A DNA stretch of 62,811 bases from Streptomyces hilarionis (GTDB lineage: Bacteria; Actinomycetota; Actinomycetes; Streptomycetales; Streptomycetaceae): positions 1 through 62,811 of the forward strand of contig NZ_JAHHIT010000059.1 in NCBI RefSeq assembly GCF_024539675.1, written 5' to 3'. The notes under the pieces were generated by a model. That model did no database searches. It was not told the origin of the DNA and worked only from the letters and a program-made list of their open reading frames with translations. How positions within the stretch are numbered: the first letter of the stretch is position 1; the number at the start of each line of letters is the position of its first letter. A program made the translations under genes and the position numbers. Below are positions 40,217-49,166 of the stretch, in pieces.

Positions 40217-41265
40217 TGTCCGCCCGCCACGAGTGGACCCGATGGCCGCCGAGGCCCGAGCCCGGCTCGCCGGGCCGGCCGCGCCGCCGCGTCCTGCGCG
40301 CCGTGCTGATCGGCGGCCTCGTCGTGGTGCTGGCCCTGCTGGGGCTCGTGGCCGGCGGACTGTGGTGGGGCACGAACCACTACGGCGACCAGGTGACCCG
40401 GATCCCGCACGCCTTCCCCCAGGGACCGCGCCCGCACAAGGCCGCCGGGCACGACGACGGAACGACGTTCCTGCTGGCCGGCGTCGACAGCCGCTCCAAG
40501 CGCCCGACGACCGGGAGCGACGCGACGGCCGACCTGTGGAAGCCGGGAGCGCAGCGCAGCGACACCCTGATGCTCGTCCACCTGAGCCCGGGCGGACGCA
40601 CCGCCTACACCCTGTCCATCCCCAGGGACAGCTGGGTGCCGATCCCGGGCCACGGCTCCGCGAAGGTCAACGCCGCGTTCTCCTGGGGCGGGCCCCCTCT
40701 CCTCATCAGGACCGTGGAACAGCTCACCGGAACCCGGATCGATCACTTCGGCGTCGTCGACTGGCACGGCTTCAAGTCCCTGACCGACGCGGTCGGCGGC
40801 GTTCCCGTGACGGTCGCCGAGAACGCCTACGACCCCGAGCAGCACCGGCACTTCACCGCCGGGACCCAGACGATGAACGGCGACGAGGCGCTGGCGTACG
40901 TCCGGCAGCGCCACGGTCTGCCGGGCGGCGAACTGGACCGCATCAAGCGACAGCAGCAGTTCCTGCGCAGCCTGGTCGCGCAGGTGCGCGGCGGGGTGCG
41001 CCTCACCGACCCGTTCGCCACCGGCCGGACCCTCGACGCGATCACCCGCACCGTGAGCGTCGACAGCGCGATGACCAACGGCGATCTGCGCAACCTCGTT
41101 CTCGGCCTGCGCCACCTGAGCGCCTCGGACGCGCGCTTCTCCACGGCGCCGATCGTCCGTTCCCAGATGATCCGCCGCCAGTACGCGCTGATCCTCGACC
41201 AGGAGAAGCTGCGGTCGCTGTGGCACGCGGTCGAGACCGGACACCCGCCCGCCACCGGGCAGTGA
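40216..41265 (+). CDS. LCP (LytR-CpsA-Psr) family glycopolymer transferase
   Basis: The 349-residue protein has a short cytoplasmic part, one TM helix (AVLIGGLVVVLALLGLVAGG) and an extracytoplasmic LCP domain. LCP motifs are FLLAGVDSRSKR, RSDTLMLVHLSPGGRTAYTL, SIPRDSWVPIPGHGSAKVNA, TDAVGGVPVTV and ALAYVRQRHGLPGGELDRIK, including the conserved Arg/Asp residues that bind the polyprenyl pyrophosphate. LCP enzymes attach lipid-linked glycopolymers to peptidoglycan. It starts inside the stop of the fusion gene (TGATG), so it is coupled to the EPS operon. This points to a wall-anchored product. Confidence 0.92.
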   Translation: MSARHEWTRWPPRPEPGSPGRPRRRVLRAVLIGGLVVVLALLGLVAGGLWWGTNHYGDQVTRIPHAFPQGPRPHKAAGHDDGTTFLLAGVDSRSKRPTTGSDATADLWKPGAQRSDTLMLVHLSPGGRTAYTLSIPRDSWVPIPGHGSAKVNAAFSWGGPPLLIRTVEQLTGTRIDHFGVVDWHGFKSLTDAVGGVPVTVAENAYDPEQHRHFTAGTQTMNGDEALAYVRQRHGLPGGELDRIKRQQQFLRSLVAQVRGGVRLTDPFATGRTLDAITRTVSVDSAMTNGDLRNLVLGLRHLSASDARFSTAPIVRSQMIRRQYALILDQEKLRSLWHAVETGHPPATGQ

Positions 41266-41274
41266 GGCACGGTC

Positions 41275-42879
41275 ATGCGTCCCCGGCAGCAGACAGGCGA
41301 CGGTCCGGCGGATTCCGCCGCGCGCCCCGCCGAAGGCGAGGAGGGGACGGACGGCGCACCGGTGGACGGCGTGGAACCGGGGCCGGCGGGCGGGCGGCCG
41401 CGGGGCCTCTCCTCGGGCATGGGCTACAGCGGACTCGCCCAGGCGGCCCCTCTGGTCGCCAACCTGTGCCTCACCCCGTACCTGATCCACCGGCTCGGCC
41501 TGGACCGCTTCGGCGTCTGGTCGCTGATCCTGGTCTTCCTCGCCACCCTCACCGTGCTCGACGGCGGCATCGGCGCGTCGCTCGCACGCTTCCACGCGTA
41601 CCACGGCGCCCACGGCGACAGGGAGAGCACCGGGCGGCTGGTGACGGGGTCGCTGGCGGCCTTCCTCGTCCTCGGTCTGATCGTCACGGGCCTGAGCCTG
41701 CTGCTCGCGCCGGTGGTCACGTCCGCGGTGGACGTGCCGGGCCGCCTCGAGGGCGAGGCGGAGCAACTCCTCGTCCTCCTCGGCCCGTTGCTCACCCTGG
41801 CGCTGGCCTCGAACTCGGCGATCGCCCTCCTCCAGGCCCACGCGAGGTTCCGCTCGCTGGCCGCCGTCAGCGTCGGGGCGAGCGTGGCGTACGCCGTGAG
41901 CGTGGTCGTCCTGGTCAGGGAGGGCGGGGACCTGCCGATGCTGGCGCTGCTGACCCTCGGCCGGTACCTCCTGGTGACCGTCGCCGGGCTGTGCGTCGGG
42001 GCGGGCTTCCTCCGGTTCCGGCGGCCCCTGCTGCCACCGCGCGCCGAGCGCCGCGACTTCGGCGCGTACGCCGTGCGGATGCAGCTGTCGGGCTTCACCG
42101 TCTTCCTCAACGGAGAGATCGACGCGCTGGTGATCGCCGCGATGCTGCCGGTGCGCTACGTGGGCATCTACGCGGCCGGCTACCAGGCCGCCACCGGACT
42201 GCGCAGCCTCCCGCTGTACGGCTTCCCTCCCATCCTCACCCGGATGACCCAGGTCTTCGCGCACGGCGGACCGGCCGCGACGGCGCGGGAGTTCCACGTC
42301 CTGGAAGCGCGTTGGCTGCCCGCGGTCCTCACCTACGGCGTGGTCACGACCGCGTCCGTCGGTCTCGCCGTCCAGGTGTGGCTCGGCCGCGACCTCGCCC
42401 TCAGCGGCGCCGTCGCCGCGGTCCTGCTGGCCGGCTACTCGGTCCAGGTCGCCCTGACCGGCATCCGGACCTGCTTCGTCCGTGCCATCGGCCTGCCGGG
42501 CCACGAGACGCGCTACTCCTGGTTCTCGACGGGGGTGAACCTCGCGCTCACCGTGCCGCTGACCCTGCTGTTCGGTGTCATGGGCGTCGTCCTCGCGACC
42601 GCCGTCGGCATCACCGCGGGCTCGGTGTACTTCGTGGTGCTGTGCCGGCGGCTGGCGGGACTGCGGGACCGGCGACTGCCCGGACGCTGGTGGCCCGTGA
42701 CGCTCGCGGCCGCCGTGACCGCCTGCCTCGGCAACCTGCTCGTGCTCGGACTCGGCTGGCACGGCGTCCTGCCCCTGGCCCTGGCCGGCGCCCCCGTCCT
42801 GGCCGTGATCGGCCTCGCCTGGGCCCTGCTCCTTCCCGGGATCGGGGAGCCGGGGGCTCCGCGTGAGGGAGTCCCGTGA
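41275..42879 (+). CDS. Polysaccharide flippase (Wzx/MATE-like)
   Basis: The 534-residue integral membrane protein has a 45-residue hydrophilic N-terminus and then about 12-14 hydrophobic helices (LAQAAPLVANLCLTPYLIHR, FGVWSLILVFLATLTVLDGG, LTVPLTLLFGVMGVVLATAV). The pattern L-x-R-F-G-V-W plus GIGASLARFHAYHG near the N-terminus is typical of oligosaccharide flippases. It should move undecaprenyl-linked repeat units to the outer leaflet. It follows the LCP gene by 9 bp and overlaps the next gene by 4 nt (GTGA). Confidence 0.88.
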   Translation: MRPRQQTGDGPADSAARPAEGEEGTDGAPVDGVEPGPAGGRPRGLSSGMGYSGLAQAAPLVANLCLTPYLIHRLGLDRFGVWSLILVFLATLTVLDGGIGASLARFHAYHGAHGDRESTGRLVTGSLAAFLVLGLIVTGLSLLLAPVVTSAVDVPGRLEGEAEQLLVLLGPLLTLALASNSAIALLQAHARFRSLAAVSVGASVAYAVSVVVLVREGGDLPMLALLTLGRYLLVTVAGLCVGAGFLRFRRPLLPPRAERRDFGAYAVRMQLSGFTVFLNGEIDALVIAAMLPVRYVGIYAAGYQAATGLRSLPLYGFPPILTRMTQVFAHGGPAATAREFHVLEARWLPAVLTYGVVTTASVGLAVQVWLGRDLALSGAVAAVLLAGYSVQVALTGIRTCFVRAIGLPGHETRYSWFSTGVNLALTVPLTLLFGVMGVVLATAVGITAGSVYFVVLCRRLAGLRDRRLPGRWWPVTLAAAVTACLGNLLVLGLGWHGVLPLALAGAPVLAVIGLAWALLLPGIGEPGAPREGVP

Positions 42880-44132
42880 CCGCCCCGGGCCGCCCCGGCG
42901 AACCCGCCGTCACGCCCACGACGGCGCCGGCACCCGACGAAACCCGACCCGACCGGCCCGACGACAGGGAGGAGACGACGATGACCACCGTCGAGCGAGA
43001 GGCCCCACCCGCGACCCGGCCACGGCGCGTGCTGATCGTGGCGCAGCTGGACGGCTTTGCCAACACCGTCAAGCCCCGCGCCATCGAGGAGTTCCTGCGC
43101 GAGCGCGGACACGACGTGCGACTCGTCGACACCAACTGCCTGGCCCGGGCCTCCGGCGAACCGGGCTCGGTCGGCCGGCTGCTGCCGGGTTCCCTGCGCC
43201 CCGGGAAACTGGCGCTGTACGCCAACGACGTCGCCTCCAAGGTGCTCACACGGCGCTGGGGGTTCGGCCGCCGGCACCTCTCGTACCATGTGCTCAGGAC
43301 CGACCACCGGCTGCGGCGGCGCATCCTCGCCGACGAGCTCCCCCTCGACGACTTCGACCTCGTCATCTGCGAGACGCCCTTCGACTCGGGCGTCCTGACC
43401 ACTGGCACCTCGGCGCGGACCCTGTACGACTGCCCCAACCCCTGGGCCGACGAGGTCTTCTACGAACACCGCCTGACCGACCGCCAGCACGCACGGTTCC
43501 GGCGCTGGGAGACGGACTTCCTGGACGCGATGGAGAACCTCTCGTTCTCGTGGGAGTCCTACGGCCGGTACGCCCGCGAGCACTACGGGATCAGCGGCCG
43601 CAACATCGTCCAGCTCAACTGGGGATGCACCCCCGCGCGGGAACGGGCCCGCTTCGCCGAGCCCCCGCGCGTGGCCTACCTCGGCTCGCTGAGCTCCCGG
43701 TTCATCGACCTCCCGCTGCTCGCCCGGCTGAGCCGCAGACACCCCGGCATCCACGTGTACGGAGGCCCGCCCCCCGACCCGGCGCTCGGCCTCGACTACC
43801 GCGGCTACGCGTCGCCCGAGGTGCTGCGGGACTACCAGTTCGGGCTGATCACCTGCACCACGGACCTGCTGCGCCGGGAGGGGTTCTCGGCCAAGCACCT
43901 GCACTACCTGGCGCAGGGGCTGCCCGTCCTCGTCCCCGGCTGGCGGCGCCACCTGGACCTGCTGCGCGGATCGGTGCCCTACACGGAGGAGACGTTCGCC
44001 GCGGTCATCGACGAGTTGAGCGAACCCGAGCGGTGGCGGAGGGCGAGCGACGAGGCGTACGAGCAGGCGGTTCGGCTGGACTGGAACCGGACCCTGGAGC
44101 CGCTGCAACGGCTGCTCGACTCACTGCCGTAG
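42876..44132 (+). CDS. Glycosyltransferase of the EPS locus
   Basis: The 418-residue GT-B-like enzyme has a Rossmann start RRVLIVAQLDGFANTVKPRA, then RTLYDCPNPWADEVFYEHRL, RVAYLGSLSSRFIDLPLLAR and HLHYLAQGLPVLVPGWRRHL. The last corresponds to the nucleotide-sugar region of family 4-like transferases. The E-x7-E motif is not obvious, so the family is unsure. GTG 42876 overlaps the flippase stop, but ATG 42981 has a much better site (GGGAGGAG) and omits a Thr/Pro-rich extension. I would not exclude the shorter 383-residue form. The 3' end overlaps the polymerase gene on the other strand by 128 bp. Confidence 0.75.
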   Translation: MTAPGRPGEPAVTPTTAPAPDETRPDRPDDREETTMTTVEREAPPATRPRRVLIVAQLDGFANTVKPRAIEEFLRERGHDVRLVDTNCLARASGEPGSVGRLLPGSLRPGKLALYANDVASKVLTRRWGFGRRHLSYHVLRTDHRLRRRILADELPLDDFDLVICETPFDSGVLTTGTSARTLYDCPNPWADEVFYEHRLTDRQHARFRRWETDFLDAMENLSFSWESYGRYAREHYGISGRNIVQLNWGCTPARERARFAEPPRVAYLGSLSSRFIDLPLLARLSRRHPGIHVYGGPPPDPALGLDYRGYASPEVLRDYQFGLITCTTDLLRREGFSAKHLHYLAQGLPVLVPGWRRHLDLLRGSVPYTEETFAAVIDELSEPERWRRASDEAYEQAVRLDWNRTLEPLQRLLDSLP

Positions 44133-45420
44133 GCGTCAGCACCGCGGCGACCAGCGCGAAGGTCAGCGAATTGCTGATGCTGAACGACCAGGGGCGTTCC
44201 AGGACGGACGTGAGCAGGACGGGCAGCAGCACGCTCGCGGCGGCGGGGTAGGCGGTCGTCCCGCCCCGCACCAGCAGCACGACGAGCAGCAGCACGAAGA
44301 GGGCCAGGGCCACGACGCCGCCGGCGAACAGGACGTCGATCCACTGGTTGTGCAGGGAGGGTGACACCGCGGCGGGGATCTCGCCCGCTGGGTACTTCGC
44401 GGCCCACGCCTTTCCGCCCAGCCCGAACCAGGTGCCCTGGTGGAGCTCGTCCCTGGCCATGTCCCAGATGAGGGCGCGGTCCCCGAGGGTGTCGGGTCCC
44501 GGGTGGTGGAAGGGCGCGAGCAGACCGACGGCGGCGGCCGCGGCCAGGACCGGTGCGGTGAGCAGCAGCTTTCCGGTCGAGACCCCGCGGCCCGGCGCGG
44601 CCTCCTCGGGCAGCCGGGGGCGCATCACGATCAGGAAGACCAGCGTCGCGACGGCGGTCGCGGCGGCCAGCCTGCTGCCGCTGGCGACGGCCACGAAGGC
44701 GACGTAGAAGGCCAGGACGACGCGCACCGGTCCGCGCAGCCCCAGCCAGACGAACGGAATGCCGACGACCAGGAGCAGGCTGAAGATGTTCTCGTTGGTG
44801 AAGACGCCCGCGTAGAGGATGCCGAGCACACCGCAGGGGTTGTCCGGCCGGCACTCCCGCAGGACGGTGTCCGGCTGGATCAGTGCCTCGACCCCGCCCA
44901 GCAGCGTGGTCAGCAGCACCACGCTCGCGCCCCCCACGAACGCCGGGCGTCCGGGCCGGGCGACGGCCGCCGCCAGCAGGGCGGCCAGCAGGACGAGTTG
45001 CCGCGGCGCGAGGAGTTCCAGGCCGTGCAGGCCGTCGGAGAACGTCAGGAGCAGCGCGATCGCGAGGGCGATCAGCGGGGCCGCGCGCACCTGCGCCCGG
45101 GCGATCAGCAGCCGGTGCAGGGCGAAGGCCAGGCAGACCACGAGCATCGTGCCGTTGGCCACCGAGCCGATCTGGTTCACCCAGGTGGGCAGCCCGATCA
45201 CCACGTCGCCCATCGAGTCGAGCCGCTCGGAGCGGCCGGTGTGCGCGACGTACAGGACGGTCGGCAGGTTCGCCAGGACGCCGACGAGCAGGATCATCGT
45301 CGAGGTGAGGTCCCAGTCGCCGAAGGCGCGGGCGCGGCGCAGGGCGATCGTCGCCGGGATCAGGGAGAGCAGCGCGAGGACGCCCATCACGAGCGCCATG
45401 TCGGTCTGGTGCGGCGTCAT
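44005..45420 (-). CDS. O-antigen ligase/polymerase-like membrane protein (Wzy)
   Basis: The 471-residue protein has about 11-12 TM helices (MALVMGVLALLSLIPATIAL, LIALAIALLLTFSDGLHGLE, VVALALFVLLLVVLLVRGGT). The Wzy_C/WaaL-type loop contains GDRALIWDMARDELHQGTWF and LHNQWIDVLFAGGV, where the conserved Arg and His sit outside the membrane. It should polymerise flipped repeat units. It follows the Wzz-like gene by 9 bp on the minus strand. The hydrophilic C-terminal tail (after LTPTA, about 40 residues) is encoded antisense to the end of the neighbouring glycosyltransferase, so its length may be accidental. Confidence 0.82.
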   Translation of the reverse strand: MTPHQTDMALVMGVLALLSLIPATIALRRARAFGDWDLTSTMILLVGVLANLPTVLYVAHTGRSERLDSMGDVVIGLPTWVNQIGSVANGTMLVVCLAFALHRLLIARAQVRAAPLIALAIALLLTFSDGLHGLELLAPRQLVLLAALLAAAVARPGRPAFVGGASVVLLTTLLGGVEALIQPDTVLRECRPDNPCGVLGILYAGVFTNENIFSLLLVVGIPFVWLGLRGPVRVVLAFYVAFVAVASGSRLAAATAVATLVFLIVMRPRLPEEAAPGRGVSTGKLLLTAPVLAAAAAVGLLAPFHHPGPDTLGDRALIWDMARDELHQGTWFGLGGKAWAAKYPAGEIPAAVSPSLHNQWIDVLFAGGVVALALFVLLLVVLLVRGGTTAYPAAASVLLPVLLTSVLERPWSFSISNSLTFALVAAVLTPTAVSRAAVAAAPGSGSSPAEPPARTPRRSPSATARVRSTRR

Positions 45421-45429
45421 CGGGGCGAC

Positions 45430-46845
45430 TCACCCGGCCTGGTCGCGGTGCGCTGCCGCACCGGGCGCCATCGCGCGCCCCGCGGGGGAGGAGCGTTCGT
45501 GCCGCCTGCCGCGGCGCGGCTGGTCCGGGTCGGGGCGCGGGCCCCGGGCGGCGGGCACGGCGGTGAGGACCGCGCCGAGGACCCGCGCGTGGGCCGCGGC
45601 GAGGGTATCGAGGGCGTGGGAGGCGTCGTCCCGGCGGGTCCTGCCGGACCGGACGACGAGGAGGGCGCCCTCGGTCACGGACGCCAGGGCGACCGCGTCG
45701 GCGTACGGCAGCAGCGGGGGGCTGTCGACGACCAGGAGGCCGCCGTCGGACTCCAGCGAGCGCACCAGCGCCTTCATCTCCGACGAGGACAGGAGGGTGT
45801 TCGGGTCGCCCGGGACCGATCCGCTCGGCAGCACGCGTATCCGTGCGTCGCCCCAGTCCCGCAGGGCGTCGTAGAGGGCGCACTCGCCGCTGAGGACGCC
45901 CACGAGTCCGGGGCCGTCGGGCAGGCCCAGCTGTTCGGCGAGCCGGGGCCGGCGCAGGTCGGCCTCCAGGATGATCACGTTGCGGCCGGTGCGGGCCACG
46001 CCGGTGGCCAGGTCGATCGCGGTGCTGGTGCGTCCCTCCTGCGGCAGGGCGCTGGCGATCAGCAGTGAACCGGGAAGGCTGCCGCCGGCGCCGAACCGCA
46101 GTTGGGTGCGGAACTGGTTGAGCGCCTCGGTGCGGGGAGCGGGTCCGCTGGACGGCCACGGGTCCGGCCGGCCGGGATCGGGCGGGGGAAGGGCGCCCAC
46201 CGTGCCGAGGCCCAGGTGGGTGCGGATGTCGCGTCCCGAACGCAGGGCGGTGTCGAGGGAGTTGCGCACCACCGCGCCGCCGACGCCCACGACGAGTCCG
46301 GCGAGGACGCCGATGGCGATGTTCAGGGCGGGCCGGGGGCTGGTGGGTGAGGTGGGCGGCTCGGATCCGCCGACGACGCTGGCCTTGACCAGCGGCGGCG
46401 CTCCGGTCGGGGCCCCTTCGACGGCGGTGATGTACTTCGTGAACTGCTTGGCCGTCTCGTCGGCGATGTCCTGGGCCAGGGTGGGCGAGCCGTCGCCGAC
46501 GCGGATGTCCACGAGGGTGGTGTCGAGCGGGGCCTGGGCGCTGATCTTCTTCGCGAGCTCCTCGGGGGTCGTGCGCAGGTCGAGTGCGGTGATGACCCCG
46601 GCCAGCACCGTGGGGTTGGTGACGATGCGGGTGTAGGACTTGACGCGTTCCTGGGTGAACAGGCCGCCCTGGTAGGCGGCGGCGCTGTCGGGGTCCCTGG
46701 TCGCCACGAAGAGCTGCGCGGTCGCCGTGTAGGTGCGCGGGGTCAGGATCGTCGCGGCGACGGCCCCGGCCAGCCCGAGCAGCACACAGGCCACGACGAA
46801 CCTCCAGCGCTGGCGTATCACGTCGATGTAGTCGTGGAGATCCAT
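45430..46845 (-). CDS. Wzz/BY-kinase-like polysaccharide co-polymerase with degenerate Walker A
   Basis: The 471-residue protein has an N-terminal chain-length-determinant region (MDLHDYIDVIRQRWRFVVAC with TM1, extracytoplasmic helical part, TM2 ALNIAIGVLAGLVVGVGGAV). A P-loop ATPase domain of bacterial tyrosine kinase type follows. The expected Walker A (GEGKSTT) reads QEGRTST, so the invariant Lys is Arg. Walker A' is VIILEADLRRP (Glu for the usual Asp), and Walker B LLVVDSPPLLPYADA is intact. The C-terminus has no tyrosine cluster. It is probably a chain-length regulator that no longer autophosphorylates. It is in an operon with the polymerase and divergent from the next glycosyltransferase. 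Confidence 0.88.
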   Translation of the reverse strand: MDLHDYIDVIRQRWRFVVACVLLGLAGAVAATILTPRTYTATAQLFVATRDPDSAAAYQGGLFTQERVKSYTRIVTNPTVLAGVITALDLRTTPEELAKKISAQAPLDTTLVDIRVGDGSPTLAQDIADETAKQFTKYITAVEGAPTGAPPLVKASVVGGSEPPTSPTSPRPALNIAIGVLAGLVVGVGGAVVRNSLDTALRSGRDIRTHLGLGTVGALPPPDPGRPDPWPSSGPAPRTEALNQFRTQLRFGAGGSLPGSLLIASALPQEGRTSTAIDLATGVARTGRNVIILEADLRRPRLAEQLGLPDGPGLVGVLSGECALYDALRDWGDARIRVLPSGSVPGDPNTLLSSSEMKALVRSLESDGGLLVVDSPPLLPYADAVALASVTEGALLVVRSGRTRRDDASHALDTLAAAHARVLGAVLTAVPAARGPRPDPDQPRRGRRHERSSPAGRAMAPGAAAHRDQAG

Positions 46846-46923
46846 GACGGGCTCCTCCGCGCGGGCCGCGGGGGCCGCGCTTGACGTCTTCGGAAGTGGG
46901 GAGCAATAGTGGGATCACATCCA

Positions 46924-46942
46924 TTTACGCCGTAAACGTACG
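46924..46942 (+). promoter_or_regulatory. Shared EPS element, copy B
   Basis: TTTACGCCGTAAACGTACG has a perfectly symmetric core (TTTACG-C-CGTAAA). It lies 29 bp before the start at 46972 and 78 bp from the divergent Wzz-like start at 46845, so it can serve both operons. ATATCAGCA follows it, as a related string does at copy C. Confidence 0.7.
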
Positions 46943-46971
46943 ATATCAGCATACGGCTGGGACGCAGAATC

Positions 46972-48045
46972 ATGGATCGACGCCTCCCACGACTGGAGCG
47001 CTGCGCGGTCACCCCCTACGGGCGGGGGGCCGGCAGTTCCCGGGTCCGGGTCTTCCAATGGCTGGACCGGGTCGGCGCGGACTTCGCCGTCGGCAGCTAT
47101 CTCTCGCTCTCGGACGCGGCCGCCTCGCGCCTCGTGCGCCACCCGGTGTCGCTGGCGCGGGCCGAACTGCGGCTGGCCGCCCTCGCGAACGCCCGGCCCC
47201 GGCGGCTGCTGCTGCACCGTGAGGCCTCGCCGCTCAGCCGCGGCTGGTGGGAGCGGCGGCTGCTCACGAGCGCCGACTTCGGCGTGTACGACTTCGACGA
47301 CGCCCTGCAATGGGACCGCGGCGAAGGCGGTCTCCTGCGCCGGCTCGCGCCCAAGGCCGGCAAGACGCGGGTGGCCGTCCGGCACGCGGACCGGGTCATC
47401 GCGGGCAACGCCGTCCTCGCGGACTGGGCCTCCCGGCACCACCGTGACGTGGTGGTGATCCCGAGCTGTGTGGCCCTGGAGGACTACACGCCCAAGGCCT
47501 CCTACGCGCTGCACGACCCGCCCCGGCTCGGCTGGATCGGCTCGCCCCACAACGAGGCGTGTCTGCAACTGATCGCCCCCGCGCTCGGGGAGGTCCACCG
47601 GCGCACCGGCGCGCGGCTGCTGCTCGTCGGCACGCGAGCGCCCGCCCTCGGCGCCCTGGAATCCATGGTGGACCGGATCGCCTGGAGCCCCGACGCGCAG
47701 CGAGCCGCCCTCGCGGGCATGGACGTCGGGCTGATGCCGCTGGCTCCGACCGACTACAACCGGGGCAAGTGCGGTTACAAACTCCTCCAGTACGCGGCCG
47801 TGGGCCTGCCCGCGGTGGCCAGCCCGCTGGGCGTCAACGCCGAACTCCTGGCCCGTTTCGGCATGCCCGCGGCCGGCACCCGGGACGAGTGGACCGACGC
47901 GGTCCTCGCTCTGCTGGGCGCGTCCACGGCAGCGCGGGAGCGACTCGGGCGCCACGCCCGGCAGGTCGCGGCGGCCCACTACTCGTACGACGCCTGGCTG
48001 CCTCGCTGGGAGGCGGCCATGGAACTGGGGACGGTGACGTCATGA
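46972..48045 (+). CDS. GT4-like glycosyltransferase
   Basis: The 357-residue GT-B fold protein reads AVTPYGRGAGSSRVRVFQWL in the N-terminal domain and FGVYDFDDALQWDRGEG. The C-terminal domain is PPRLGWIGSPHNEACLQLIA and DVGLMPLAPTDYNRGKCGYK with LLQYAAVGLPAVASPLGVNA, the family-4 nucleotide-sugar motif region. It would add a sugar to the lipid-linked repeat unit at the cytoplasmic face. The start at ATG 46972 lies just downstream of shared element B. It overlaps the next gene by 4 nt (ATGA). Confidence 0.85.
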   Translation: MDRRLPRLERCAVTPYGRGAGSSRVRVFQWLDRVGADFAVGSYLSLSDAAASRLVRHPVSLARAELRLAALANARPRRLLLHREASPLSRGWWERRLLTSADFGVYDFDDALQWDRGEGGLLRRLAPKAGKTRVAVRHADRVIAGNAVLADWASRHHRDVVVIPSCVALEDYTPKASYALHDPPRLGWIGSPHNEACLQLIAPALGEVHRRTGARLLLVGTRAPALGALESMVDRIAWSPDAQRAALAGMDVGLMPLAPTDYNRGKCGYKLLQYAAVGLPAVASPLGVNAELLARFGMPAAGTRDEWTDAVLALLGASTAARERLGRHARQVAAAHYSYDAWLPRWEAAMELGTVTS

Positions 48046-49049
48046 GCGAAGCGGTGATGCCGCCGGGCGTCGGGACCGCGCCGGCCGTGGACATCGTGAT
48101 CGTGAACTGGAACACCGGCCCGCGTCTGCGGGCGTGTCTGCGCTCGATCGTCGAGGCCGACCGGTCCGGGCTGCGGGTGGCACGGGTCGTCGTCGTGGAC
48201 AACGCCTCCGCCGACGCCTCTCCCGACGCGCTCGTCACCCCGGGGATCGAGCTCGACGTGGTGCGCAACAGCCGCAACGTCGGCTTCGCGGCCGCCTGCA
48301 ACCAGGGCGCCGCGCTGTGCGACTCCGGCCTGCTGCTCTTCCTCAACCCGGACACCGAGCTCTATCCGGACGCGCTGCGCGTCCTCGGCGACTTCCTGCG
48401 GACCCCGGACGCCGTGCCGTACGGGATCTTCGGGGCGCTGATGGTGGACGAGGAGGGCCGTCCGCGGATCTCCTGCTCGCGCTTTCCCAGCCTGCGCATC
48501 TACGTCGGCAAGATGACCGGGCTCGACCGACTCGCGCCCACGCTCTTCCCGCCGCATCACCTGCGGCCGCGCGAGATGCCCCGCTCGGGCCCCGTGGACC
48601 AGGTGATCGGCGCCTGCTTCCTGGTGCGCCGCACCCTGTTCGACGCGCTGCGGGGATTCGACGAGCGCTACTTCCTCTATCTCGAAGAGGTCGACTTCGC
48701 CCTGCGGGCCCGGCAGGCCGGGCTGCCCTCCTGCCATGTGCACCAGGCGCGCGTCTTCCACGCCGAGGAGGTGAGCTCCTCTCAACTCGGCGCCTGGAGA
48801 CACTACTTGATGCTCTGTAGCCGGACCCGCTACGCCTTCGCGCACTGGACGCGGGCCGAGGCGTGGGCGCTGACGGCCCTGAGTCTGTCCGTGGAGCCCG
48901 TCGCCCGGCTGGCGGCGGCGGTGGTGCGCGGGCAGCGCGCCGACGTCCGGGCCAACCTGGCCGTCCACTGGCGCTTCCTGCGCTGGCTGGGCGGACCCGG
49001 CCGGCCCGGCGCGCGGGAGGCGACCACCCCCGCGCACCTGATGTCATGA
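48042..49049 (+). CDS. GT2 family glycosyltransferase
   Basis: The 335-residue GT-A enzyme has VDIVIVNWNTGPRLRACLRS, VVVVDNASADASPDALV, NVGFAAACNQGA and FLNPDTELYPDALRV (the D-x-D-like P-D-T motif). The acceptor-region pattern GACFLVRRTLFDALRGFDER and YFLYLEEVDFALRARQAGL follows. This is the rhamnosyltransferase-like branch (RfbF/WbbL type), so dTDP-rhamnose made by the rml genes is a reasonable donor. It ends 9 bp before shared element C. Confidence 0.9.
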   Translation: MSEAVMPPGVGTAPAVDIVIVNWNTGPRLRACLRSIVEADRSGLRVARVVVVDNASADASPDALVTPGIELDVVRNSRNVGFAAACNQGAALCDSGLLLFLNPDTELYPDALRVLGDFLRTPDAVPYGIFGALMVDEEGRPRISCSRFPSLRIYVGKMTGLDRLAPTLFPPHHLRPREMPRSGPVDQVIGACFLVRRTLFDALRGFDERYFLYLEEVDFALRARQAGLPSCHVHQARVFHAEEVSSSQLGAWRHYLMLCSRTRYAFAHWTRAEAWALTALSLSVEPVARLAAAVVRGQRADVRANLAVHWRFLRWLGGPGRPGAREATTPAHLMS

Positions 49050-49058
49050 ATTGCCCGA

Positions 49059-49077
49059 TTTACAATGTAAACGTACA
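49059..49077 (+). promoter_or_regulatory. Shared EPS element, copy C
   Basis: TTTACAATGTAAACGTACA keeps perfect core symmetry (TTTACA-A-TGTAAA) through paired changes relative to copy B. It lies 89 bp before the sugar-transferase start at 49167 and is followed by GTATCAGCG. Confidence 0.7.
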
Positions 49078-49166
49078 GTATCAGCGTGGAGTGGGAACAC
49101 GAAGCCGCGAAGGGCGCCCCGGCCGCCCGACAGCCGGCTCGAGCAGGGACCGGACAAGGGGACCGG

